Source: a virus. From it: DNA of 39,068 nucleotides. The notes under the pieces were generated by a model. The model was given only the letters and a program-made list of their open reading frames with translations. It was not told where the DNA came from and made no database searches. Shown here in pieces: positions 32,479 to 39,068 of the stretch (position 1 is its first letter; each line of letters begins with the position of its first letter). The translations under genes were made by a program, and so were the position numbers. The DNA lies in IMG/VR virus record IMGVR_UViG_3300037963_000192, positions 1 to 39,068 of that record; one strand, given 5' to 3'.

Positions 32479-34437
32479 TTAACTAGCTTCAATATCAACA
32501 ATCTCGCATACACCCGCAGTGCAAGCAAGTTCTTTACTGCCACTTGTGCTGTCTTCTTTTTCAAAGTCTCTTAACTTTTTCCAATCAATAGAAGGTGGCA
32601 TTTTATCCATAAGTTTTTTGTATTCTTTTTCATCTATGTCCTGATAAGGTGCTTGTTTGTATGTATGTTCACTAAAAGGCAGAAAGGAAATACCCGATAC
32701 TGAATCAAAATTTTCATACACCCAAGCACCCACTTCCATCCATTCATGCTCTTTAACAGAAACAGTTATTGATGGTTTATGTTCGCACCAATACTTCTGA
32801 TATTTCAACCAAAAGTTTAACTGTTCTATAGCAGTCATGGCTGTCCGTGTCACTGCACCTGATGGTGCTTTCATTGGGAAACTAAAAACTACCACACTAT
32901 CAGGTTTCATAACATCAGGTTCATTAGGAATTTTAGACTCTTTCATAAACTGTGTCAAGGGATCTTTATTATCTCCTCTAACAGTTCTGACATAATATGG
33001 ATTATGTCTTGCATGAATGCCACTAGCACTATCAACTAACTGTGAAACAGTTCCTGAAGGCTTAACACAAGTTATAGCAGTTGATTGTGGTATTCCTAAA
33101 TCTTTGGCTATCTTTTTATTTGTCTCAACAGCTACGTTTTTTAACTCTGTTAAAGTAGTTTCTAAGTTTGGATTATCTTTTAATACTTCACAATCTAATA
33201 TGCCTGTAAGTGAAACACCTAATAGTCTTTCTTCTTCAGTGTTGTCCTTCCATACTTTGCGTAAATATTTAAATTCCGTAAGAGTAGATTGAAATGTGCC
33301 TAAAATTGTAGCTAATCTAACTTTCTCTTTTAATGAATTAATATCATCTTGTTCACGTGCAACAACTTCAGTTAAATTACAAAATTGATATGGTCTTAGT
33401 ATTATCTCACTGCAAGGATTACAACCAAATTGTATGTAATCTAAAGGTAACACAGGCTTTTCTACCAAAGCATATTTTCTTCTTTTATTTTTAGCTGCTT
33501 GTTTGATAGCTGATTCTCTATTAAAAATGCCACGCTCTCCTGATTTAGATTCATATAAAGCTGTCCACTCTCTCATAAATGTACCCATCTCAGGTTTACC
33601 TTTAAATGCTACAGAGTTATTAGCTAATGCTCTTTGCCCTTCATTCTCCCACCATTGTCCTGACTTTGCATGTCTCATTTGATCATCACCTAAATTAGAT
33701 AAAGATATAAGTGCAGAACGTCTAACACCACCAACAACTACAACTTCACCTATCTTGCACATGATGTCATGACATTCAATAGGATATAATCTTCTGCCTG
33801 CAGCTTTTTTAAATATAGCAACACAAAAATTATATAAATCGACTAAAGGTTGAGGGCCGCTTGCTCTACCTCCAAATGTTTTTAATCTTGCACCTGCGGG
33901 TCTTACTTGTGACACATCAAGTGATGGGATTTGACCTACATATAACATAGCAATAAGCTCACGAGTTGCCCTTGCCCATCCGGGTCTACTGTCAGCAACA
34001 GTTATTACAGTTGTACTATTTTCAAAATGCTCATTGACTACAGGTAGTTTATCTACATTCTCTCTTTCAACAGAGAATCCTACACCTGTACCACACATAA
34101 GGATATACATACACTCATCAAATGAACGAGGACTATCAACAGGTATGTAACTGCAATTATAACCTGCAACATGACATCTGTCTAAAGCAACACCTGCTGT
34201 CATTAATGCTCTCATACTAGGCATGACACCTAAAGACATAATACTGTCAGACAATTTCTGACGCAAAGCTTTTGTTAAAACATAATTATGTTTACTAAAT
34301 AAATGATTATCCATGTAATCAAAATATCTTCCTACGGTTTCAGCCCATGTTTCTCTTCTTTGCTCATCATCTTTCCATCTTGCATATCTAGATAGTGCAA
34401 TAAAGTTTTGATAATCTGTTGGTAAATAATTGTTCAC
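32479..34437 (-). CDS. Class II (adenosylcobalamin-dependent) ribonucleotide reductase, single chain
   Basis: 652 residues with a GTG start, AAGGAG upstream; the GTG follows the stop of the 55-aa gene directly. It reduces ribonucleoside triphosphates to deoxy forms with a B12-derived radical. Motifs fit the monomeric RTPR of Lactobacillus leichmannii (739 aa): NPCSE at 340-344 with the thiyl-radical Cys C342 and its partners N340 and E344; C353 exactly 11 residues on (PYQFCNL) and C95 (AGYNCSYIPVD), the redox pair; and a C-terminal shuttle pair C639/C644 (CTAGVC). GVGFSVERENVDKLP and SGTVSQLVDSASGIHARHNP are further conserved blocks. No R2 radical subunit (class I) or glycyl-radical activase (class III) gene is nearby. 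The phage would rely on host B12. The gene joins the replication arm, feeding dNTPs to the polymerase. Confidence 0.9.
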   Translation of the reverse strand: MNNYLPTDYQNFIALSRYARWKDDEQRRETWAETVGRYFDYMDNHLFSKHNYVLTKALRQKLSDSIMSLGVMPSMRALMTAGVALDRCHVAGYNCSYIPVDSPRSFDECMYILMCGTGVGFSVERENVDKLPVVNEHFENSTTVITVADSRPGWARATRELIAMLYVGQIPSLDVSQVRPAGARLKTFGGRASGPQPLVDLYNFCVAIFKKAAGRRLYPIECHDIMCKIGEVVVVGGVRRSALISLSNLGDDQMRHAKSGQWWENEGQRALANNSVAFKGKPEMGTFMREWTALYESKSGERGIFNRESAIKQAAKNKRRKYALVEKPVLPLDYIQFGCNPCSEIILRPYQFCNLTEVVAREQDDINSLKEKVRLATILGTFQSTLTEFKYLRKVWKDNTEEERLLGVSLTGILDCEVLKDNPNLETTLTELKNVAVETNKKIAKDLGIPQSTAITCVKPSGTVSQLVDSASGIHARHNPYYVRTVRGDNKDPLTQFMKESKIPNEPDVMKPDSVVVFSFPMKAPSGAVTRTAMTAIEQLNFWLKYQKYWCEHKPSITVSVKEHEWMEVGAWVYENFDSVSGISFLPFSEHTYKQAPYQDIDEKEYKKLMDKMPPSIDWKKLRDFEKEDSTSGSKELACTAGVCEIVDIEAS

Positions 34438-34605
34438 TTATTTCTCCTTAGTGTCTATTTTTATGCTTATTAACTTAAATCCCCCAACTTCATGTATTAT
34501 ATCCTTTAGATAGTCGTAAATCTCTGCACCTATATCTCCGTCTGAGGGTACGGGATATTCTTTTGAATCAACAGAGATGGTCATCGTAATTTTAACTTGT
34601 ATCAT
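34438..34605 (-). CDS. 55-residue conserved small protein
   Basis: A short gene between the DUF3310 gene and the reductase, which fills an otherwise empty 154-base gap. ATG at 34605 with AAGGA upstream; the stop is directly before the reductase GTG. The product begins MIQVKITMTISVDSKEYPVP and continues SDGDIGAEIYDYLKDIIHEV, with a final strand KLISIKID. The beta-beta-alpha-beta pattern with 'Y-P-V-P-S-D-G-D' and a final 'I-x-I-K' is consistent with a small structured protein. I have seen similar short phage proteins but cannot name a family. The 14-base overlap with the upstream gene, the tight junction to the next gene and both Shine-Dalgarno sites support it. Confidence 0.7.
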   Translation of the reverse strand: MIQVKITMTISVDSKEYPVPSDGDIGAEIYDYLKDIIHEVGGFKLISIKIDTKEK

Positions 34606-34897
34606 TTTCCTTGAGTTCTTTTATTAGCTCATTGAGATACCACTGTGCTTTTTCTAAATCTTGCACACCGTCTTTATACTGATATCTCCAAATATATTTC
34701 ATTATATTGCCTTGAAGATAATATTTAAAACCTTCTCCTAGCATTGCCTTTATAGCTTGAATGGTTTCTATACCAGCTTTATTATAATGTGGTGGACTAT
34801 TAACCATATCCGTTTGTTCTTGCGACTGTTTCATTTTTCTATACTCATTACCTACTTGACTATATATTCTTTTTATATCTTCTCTGTACATTCCCAT
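34592..34897 (-). CDS. DUF3310 protein (phage nucleotide-metabolism associated)
   Basis: 101 residues, ATG overlapping the upstream stop (TAATG). Residues 31-90 carry the DUF3310 signature: MVNSPPHYNKAGIETIQAIK, GEGFKYYLQGNIMKYIWRYQ, YKDGVQDLEKAQWYLNELIK. DUF3310 proteins are common in tailed phages and are often annotated as nucleotide-kinase-like, without proven activity. The helical, Trp/Tyr-rich motif recalls the helical MazG-like nucleotide pyrophosphohydrolase group, but no metal-binding EExxE cluster is visible. It lies between the resolvase side and the reductase, which fits a link to dNTP metabolism. The first 30 residues are charged and family-variable. Confidence 0.8.
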   Translation of the reverse strand: MGMYREDIKRIYSQVGNEYRKMKQSQEQTDMVNSPPHYNKAGIETIQAIKAMLGEGFKYYLQGNIMKYIWRYQYKDGVQDLEKAQWYLNELIKELKENDTS

Positions 34898-35211
34898 TAT
34901 TTCATACCTTTATTTTTAAAATCTACAGCTATAACATTATCATAGTTTTTATGTTTTTTGTAAATAGTTTTATTGTAATCAATTAAATAGTTTTCCATAA
35001 TTGTAGCAACATGTGGATGATCATCCATAACTGGAATAGCACATGAAACTAGTTGAGCGAGATGAAGTAATGCAATCCTACTGTCTTCATCTAATTTAGA
35101 TTCAGGATTACATATTATATTAAGCTCTACGTCACCACCCCAATAGTTTTTATCTACTCTTGGTTTTAACTCTATATAAATAGCGTCTTTGTTTCTTTTA
35201 AATATACTCAT
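34897..35211 (-). CDS. Conserved hypothetical protein in the replication arm
   Basis: 104 residues; ATGA overlap with the resolvase gene upstream and TAATG with the DUF3310 gene downstream, so it is within a tightly coupled operon. It starts MSIFKRNKDAIYIELKPRVD, then KNYWGGDVELNIICNPESKL, a central helix RIALLHLAQLVSCAIPVMDD, and a C-terminal part with NYLIDYNKTIYKKHKNYDNV. No known motif; beta strands, then a helix, then a basic tail. I do not recognise the family, but location among nuclease and nucleotide genes suggests a role in DNA metabolism. Confidence 0.5.
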   Translation of the reverse strand: MSIFKRNKDAIYIELKPRVDKNYWGGDVELNIICNPESKLDEDSRIALLHLAQLVSCAIPVMDDHPHVATIMENYLIDYNKTIYKKHKNYDNVIAVDFKNKGMK

Positions 35212-35669
35212 TTTTTTCCTCTCTTTATTTTTCTACCTGAAAATTTAATAAACTTCAAGTGGTTATTTTTCCCTTTTTCTTTAAGCCAATCTTCTGGTAT
35301 TATTCTGTCGTAATATCTAAAACCATGTTTAGTACACCACATACCATAAGTTGACCTTGAACCTTTATATAATTTTGAATTACTGTTTGTAAATACAAAA
35401 CGAATATCTAAGTTAGGATGTTGTTTTTTTATAGCTAAATGTTTTCTTCTATCTGTAGCTATAAACCTTCCTTTTGTTTCAATGATTATACCATTGCCTA
35501 ATATAAAATCAGGGGTATAGGTGCGATAACACAAGTCTTCCCATTCTATCTTGATACTTTCGTATTCAAAATTGGATTTGCACTTTAGGAGGAGTTGTGC
35601 AATCTTGTGCTCTAAACCACTCCTATACCCATTCTTTATAGCTACTCTTAAAGCACTATGTCTAGTCAA
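35208..35669 (-). CDS. Holliday-junction resolvase, T7 endonuclease I (gp3) family
   Basis: 153 residues with a TTG start at 35669; GGAAG is upstream and no in-frame ATG exists, and this start puts the catalytic Glu at residue 20 as in T7. Motifs match T7 gp3 (149 aa): YRSGLEHKIAQLL with E20; YTPDFILGNGIIIETKGRFI with D54, E64 and K66 (T7: D55, E65, K67); then DRRKHLAIKKQHPNLDIRFV, SKLYKGSRSTYGMWCTKHGF and IIPEDWLKEKGK. It cuts branched DNA such as Holliday junctions, resolving replication and recombination intermediates before packaging, and in T7 also degrades host DNA. The C-terminus is Lys/Arg-rich. It lies directly downstream of the RecB-like exonuclease, as in other T7-like replication arms. 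Confidence 0.92.
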   Translation of the reverse strand: MTRHSALRVAIKNGYRSGLEHKIAQLLLKCKSNFEYESIKIEWEDLCYRTYTPDFILGNGIIIETKGRFIATDRRKHLAIKKQHPNLDIRFVFTNSNSKLYKGSRSTYGMWCTKHGFRYYDRIIPEDWLKEKGKNNHLKFIKFSGRKIKRGKK

Positions 35670-35670
35670 C

Positions 35671-36417
35671 TTACTTCCATATTTTAGTTGCTTCTTTTTT
35701 CATCCTATCAGACCACATCCACGAATCTGTATTAGGATACTCTAAGTTAGCTAATTCTTCTTTATCATCACTTAACGATAAAAATCTTTGTATTGTTAAA
35801 GCTGCTTTCTTCAGTTGATTCTTGTATTTATCTAATGATTTTAAAATAAACTTTTTATGATCTTTAGGACTAACAAAAAACAAATGCATCTTCTTGTCTG
35901 GATAAGCCATTGAATATAAAGCCATTTGTCTAAGTTGTGCTTCTGTAGGTTGACTTGGCAACCTAGTTGTTGTTTTTAAATCGACTACAGTGTCATCAAA
36001 CAAAAAATCAACGTAGCCAATAATAGGAATCGGAAAGTCATCTAACATCACCTCTACTCTTTCTTGATATCCTTTTACCTTAGGATATTTGAAGTTTTCA
36101 TCTATAACTTCGCCAAACTTTACTAATGACTTTCTTTCTTTTTCACACTTAGGTTCTGCAAGATCAATGCCAACTTCAGCACATAAAGAGATAAACTTTT
36201 TATCTAAGCCATCAAAATCAAATGTTCCTTTTTCTTGTTTCTCAGATAAAGTGTGCTCTAAGGCTATACCTCTTAAAGCACTTGCTCCACCTGATGATTT
36301 CATGCCAAACAAATATCGCATAACCCATAAAGGTTTGTCATTGATATATGTATTTATACTACTTGGAGATAAATAATTTATGTTATGGACACTAAAGGGA
36401 TTATTAGATTTAGCCAC
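35671..36417 (-). CDS. PD-(D/E)XK (RecB/Cas4-like) exonuclease
   Basis: 248 residues with a GTG start; the start overlaps the upstream stop by one base (TAGTG). Catalytic motifs of the RecB/Cas4-like family are visible: ALRGIALEHTL with E54, IPIIGYVDFLFDDTVVDLKT with D137 and D146-x-K148, and the QMALY motif (Q164, Y168) that follows in these nucleases. There are only two Cys, far apart, so no iron-sulphur cluster of the Cas4 type is expected. The N-terminus begins VHNINYLSPSSINTYINDKP. It would be a single-strand or end-processing exonuclease for recombination or host-DNA degradation, the counterpart of T7 gp6, which belongs to another fold. It lies between the SSB-like gene and the resolvase. 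Confidence 0.82.
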   Translation of the reverse strand: MAKSNNPFSVHNINYLSPSSINTYINDKPLWVMRYLFGMKSSGGASALRGIALEHTLSEKQEKGTFDFDGLDKKFISLCAEVGIDLAEPKCEKERKSLVKFGEVIDENFKYPKVKGYQERVEVMLDDFPIPIIGYVDFLFDDTVVDLKTTTRLPSQPTEAQLRQMALYSMAYPDKKMHLFFVSPKDHKKFILKSLDKYKNQLKKAALTIQRFLSLSDDKEELANLEYPNTDSWMWSDRMKKEATKIWK

Positions 36418-37346
36418 TACTTATCAACATCAATGTCTATAAAATCCTCTACAGTTTCTACATCAGCGGCAGAAGGATTCTTTTGTTCAGTTTGAACTTT
36501 TTCTTCCCATTGCTTACAGATGTAATCATTAAAGTTCTTTATAAAATCATTGAAGTCGTGAAATAGTTTTTCGTCTTCTTCTGTTATCTCAAACTCCTCA
36601 CTAAAATCTACTTTAGCAGTTGGAGTATAAAACTTACTTCCATTAGGTAATGGATTCTCTATAGTGTTATCAAAATGCAAAACATACTGTAGTGGTAGTT
36701 TTGATTTAGCTGAATATTCAGCAAACCTATCACCTAAAGTTTTAAATGCATCCTTGTTATCAATCTCCCAAATAAAAGGATAAGCTGCAGTTACTTTATC
36801 GCCTACAGGCTGACCATTTTGATCTACTGCATCTTCCAAAGATACTGTTCCAAATATAACTCTAACTCTTTTAATTTGCCTAATTAAGTCTTGCATGTCT
36901 GGAGAAAGAGCTTTGAAATCTTCTACATAACCTGAAGGCTTGCCACAATTAAACTTTCCTGTGTTATCTTTTAAATCCATATTTAAACTATCTGCCATAA
37001 TAGTTCTATGAAAAGAACCTTTAGGTTGCCCTTCTTTAGCACCCATGTTAGCAACGTATCTTCTTAACATAAACCTTTGCATAAAAGGTCTGAGCGTCAT
37101 AGTCTTTGCATATATAAACTCTGATCCATCTTCGCCAACTAATTCAAGACGATAGCTACCACCTTCTATTATCTCAACATTGGATAGCTTGCCATTGACT
37201 TCTACTTGACCCATAACAGGTGAATGCCAAATTCTTAATCTATTTAAATTGCTTGTTTTCTTAGGAACTTTCCTATCTGTAGCTATACCCATTGCTCTTG
37301 CAAGGTTTTCGTAGCTATCAGTTCTTATGTTTGCTAATTCATTCAT
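36417..37346 (-). CDS. Probable single-stranded-DNA-binding protein
   Basis: 309 residues; AAGGAG upstream of the ATG, the gene overlaps the next by one base. It starts MNELANIRTDSYENLARAMG and includes LNRLRIWHSPVMGQVEVNGK, EGGSYRLELVGEDGSEFIYA and PYMQR-like FMQRFMLRRYVANMGAKEGQ. The centre is strand-rich (VRVIFGTVSLEDAVDQNGQP; TAAYPFIWEIDNKDAFKTLG). The C-terminal 60 residues are strongly acidic, ending in ADVETVEDFIDIDVDK, as in T7 gp2.5 and other SSBs whose acidic tails bind partner proteins. There is no clear OB-fold signature by eye. The place between polymerase and exonuclease supports an SSB; an alternative is a replication-accessory protein. Confidence 0.6.
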   Translation of the reverse strand: MNELANIRTDSYENLARAMGIATDRKVPKKTSNLNRLRIWHSPVMGQVEVNGKLSNVEIIEGGSYRLELVGEDGSEFIYAKTMTLRPFMQRFMLRRYVANMGAKEGQPKGSFHRTIMADSLNMDLKDNTGKFNCGKPSGYVEDFKALSPDMQDLIRQIKRVRVIFGTVSLEDAVDQNGQPVGDKVTAAYPFIWEIDNKDAFKTLGDRFAEYSAKSKLPLQYVLHFDNTIENPLPNGSKFYTPTAKVDFSEEFEITEEDEKLFHDFNDFIKNFNDYICKQWEEKVQTEQKNPSAADVETVEDFIDIDVDK

Positions 37347-37379
37347 GAATTTCTCCTTATATAAAGTAACATAGTTTTA

Positions 37380-39068
37380 TCACGAGACATCTTTTGTGTC
37401 AAGCCAGTTGTTGCCCATCTTAGCCTCCAACAACAAAGGTATATTAAAATCAATATTATACTCTCTATCAATAATTGATTTCATATCTGTGTTTACAGAT
37501 TTAATGATGTACAATACCTGTTTCTCTTCTTCGGGGTGTACATCAATTACAATTGAATCATGAACTGTGTTCACAATACAAGACTTACAAGTTGATAACC
37601 TTTTATCTATTTCCATTAATATCAATGGCACAATGTCTGCAGTTGCGAAACTTTGTACTGGATAATTTTTTATCTGTGTAAAATTACTAACTGAACCATT
37701 TCTTCTTCTTTGTATATTTGGAAAAGAAAACTCTCTGCCTGATGGTATCTTAATTTTATTTGTTGTTACAGCCTCTTTAGCCAATCGGGAATGCCAAACT
37801 GCGATCCCTTTGTACTTTTTCGTGAACTGTTCGTAGTACGAAGCCTCAGCTTCCGTTCTTCCAAATCCTGTCGCACCATACAACGGAGCAAAGGTATGTG
37901 CTTTAGCTTCTTGCCTAGTCGTGAACTGACCTGATTTCGTAATAACGTCAGCAGTGTACGAATGTACATCAAACCCTGTTTTAACTTCATTTATTGCTAC
38001 CTCATCTTGTGATAAATATGCGGCTGTTCTAAACTCTAACTGTGCAAAGTCAGCCTCTAAAATCTTGCCGCCTTCCCAACGTGAAACAAAAACCTTCTTA
38101 ACTGGAAACGTGCCACCTCTAGGCATGTTCTGCATGTTAGGATCTGCTCCACTAAATCTTCCTGTCGCTGTTCTATGTTGTAATAGTCTTACATGTAACA
38201 TTCCATCTTCCTTTGTGTGTACTTTTATTCCCTCTACAAAAGATGATAAGTATGTATCTAATGCTGACAATCTCTGTATATCAGTTAAAAAGTTAAAAGC
38301 CATTGTTGAGTTTGTCCTCTTTGTGACATGTTGTAAAACTTCTAACATTTTTTTATTAACACTAAATCCGTTTGCACTTGCCCATTTTACATTTGGTGGA
38401 TTAAATTTAAACCCTGCAATCCTATCTTGCTTGACAAAGATGTAGCCATTGCCTGAGCACTCAGCACATTTAGGAAGTCTTGCATAGGGTGTTCCATCCT
38501 TTTTAACTTTATGTATTAATCCTGATCCACCACAAGTATGGCACTTTTCAGCTTTAGTTTTGTATATGATATCTGTATTCATTTTTACCAAGTTGGTAAA
38601 TTTTGCTTTATCCATGTGTGGTTCAAAGTTATTCATCCAAGTTGTTTTATCTTTTGGTTTTCTACTGTAAAGAATCCAAGACATTTGTTCTGGACTATTG
38701 AGATTGATAGGAGTGTCGCCCATTAAATCTTTTACTTGTATCTTTAATCTTTGTTCTATCTCTAACTTTTCTTTTTGAAACTCTGTCTCTACAGATTTAA
38801 GTGTATCTGTATCAACCTTAAACCCCCTACGGTATATCTTTGCTAATGCTACAGATACTTTGTTGGTAAAAACAACTGTGCTCATAAGTCCTGCGTCTTG
38901 TTCAGAGTTTAATCTTTTATTTTGTAAATTGCAAAGCTCTTGAGTTGCATGCAGATCAGCAGATAAATATTCTTTTAATTCATCTCTTGGTATGCCGTCT
39001 ACACCTACACCTTGATCGAAGTAATGTTTTAGTGTTCCTTCTTTCTTTGTCGGTAGATCATGTCTTAT
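37380..39068 (-). CDS. polA: DNA polymerase family A (5' part outside window)
   Basis: The frame is open past the window edge; 562 codons plus stop are visible, and the apparent ATG start at 38885 is internal. Upstream of it lies EYLSADLHATQEL, which fits the Exo III motif of the 3'-5' proofreading domain. Residues below are counted from the ATG at 38885. The palm motifs are present: TATGRFSGADPNMQNMP (239-255); motif A ILEADFAQLEFR with D279; motif B RQEAKAHTFAPLYG with R324, K328, F332 and Y336; QSFATAD; and motif C NTVHDS with H442-D443, where Ser444 replaces the usual Glu. Phe332 is at the E. coli 762 site. A zinc-binding-like insert with C115, C118, C140 and C143 lies in the thumb region. 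The helicase-primase was not seen and probably lies outside the window. Confidence 0.92.
   Translation of the reverse strand: MRHDLPTKKEGTLKHYFDQGVGVDGIPRDELKEYLSADLHATQELCNLQNKRLNSEQDAGLMSTVVFTNKVSVALAKIYRRGFKVDTDTLKSVETEFQKEKLEIEQRLKIQVKDLMGDTPINLNSPEQMSWILYSRKPKDKTTWMNNFEPHMDKAKFTNLVKMNTDIIYKTKAEKCHTCGGSGLIHKVKKDGTPYARLPKCAECSGNGYIFVKQDRIAGFKFNPPNVKWASANGFSVNKKMLEVLQHVTKRTNSTMAFNFLTDIQRLSALDTYLSSFVEGIKVHTKEDGMLHVRLLQHRTATGRFSGADPNMQNMPRGGTFPVKKVFVSRWEGGKILEADFAQLEFRTAAYLSQDEVAINEVKTGFDVHSYTADVITKSGQFTTRQEAKAHTFAPLYGATGFGRTEAEASYYEQFTKKYKGIAVWHSRLAKEAVTTNKIKIPSGREFSFPNIQRRRNGSVSNFTQIKNYPVQSFATADIVPLILMEIDKRLSTCKSCIVNTVHDSIVIDVHPEEEKQVLYIIKSVNTDMKSIIDREYNIDFNIPLLLEAKMGNNWLDTKDVS
38445..38543 (-). 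other. Zinc-ribbon-like CxxC...CxxC insert in the polymerase
   Basis: Residues 115-147 (from the internal ATG at 38885) read CHTCGGSG, a 17-residue basic spacer, and CAECSGNG. The CxxCxGxG form is that of the DnaJ-type zinc module. It lies between NLNSPEQMSWIL (the conserved thumb start) and FSVNKKMLEVL, where cellular family A polymerases have no zinc site. Zinc binding is inferred. Confidence 0.75.

Overview
The window is most of the genome of a T7-like short-tailed phage (podovirus), probably marine. The sequence is clearly A+T-rich, with few intergenic bases and many 1-4 bp gene overlaps. Several proteins look like those of uncultured marine podoviruses and phages of alphaproteobacteria such as SAR11 or roseobacters. 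The host and phage group are inferences from gene content, not from a search. The class II (B12-dependent) ribonucleotide reductase next to a family A polymerase and a T7 gp3-like resolvase recalls the cobavirus/SIO1-type podoviruses. No integrase, repressor, tRNA, CRISPR array or insertion sequence was seen, so a lytic life cycle is likely.

Two gene arms face each other. The plus arm (1-31672) is the virion arm. In order it holds: the C-terminal nuclease half of the large terminase; portal; a small overlapping gene; an 834-aa protein with an HExxH motif and an ADP-ribosyltransferase-like C-terminus; a conserved marine-phage protein with a Lys-rich tail; a scaffold-like protein; a 2-oxoglutarate/Fe(II) oxygenase-like protein; the major capsid protein; a likely decoration protein; a probable terminator; a first fibre; a protein with six 22-residue repeats; a small Ig-like protein; the two tail-tube proteins (T7 gp11/gp12-like); two more large fibre or adhesin proteins; a fibre-assembly-like protein; a membrane/coiled-coil protein; and five proteins likely to be internal (ejected) virion proteins or their partners.

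The minus arm (39068 down to 31659) is the DNA metabolism arm. In transcription order it holds: family A DNA polymerase (cut by the window end); a probable single-stranded-DNA-binding protein; a RecB/Cas4-like PD-(D/E)XK nuclease; T7 endonuclease I-like resolvase; two small conserved proteins (one DUF3310); a 55-aa gene; the ribonucleotide reductase; and four small genes, including a ribosome-modulation-factor-like protein and a small membrane protein. The arms meet tail to tail, with a 14-bp overlap of their last genes.

Together the minus arm would make dNTPs from host ribonucleotides, copy the DNA and process recombination intermediates. The plus arm would build and fill the capsid and make the tail. 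The missing N-terminal terminase, helicase/primase, any phage RNA polymerase and the endolysin probably lie outside the window. The most interesting points are the metallopeptidase-like plus ART-like virion-arm protein, the RMF-like protein, the zinc-ribbon-like insert in the polymerase, the 11-residue repeats in an internal virion protein, and an AATATGTA motif found in all four intergenic gaps of the virion arm.
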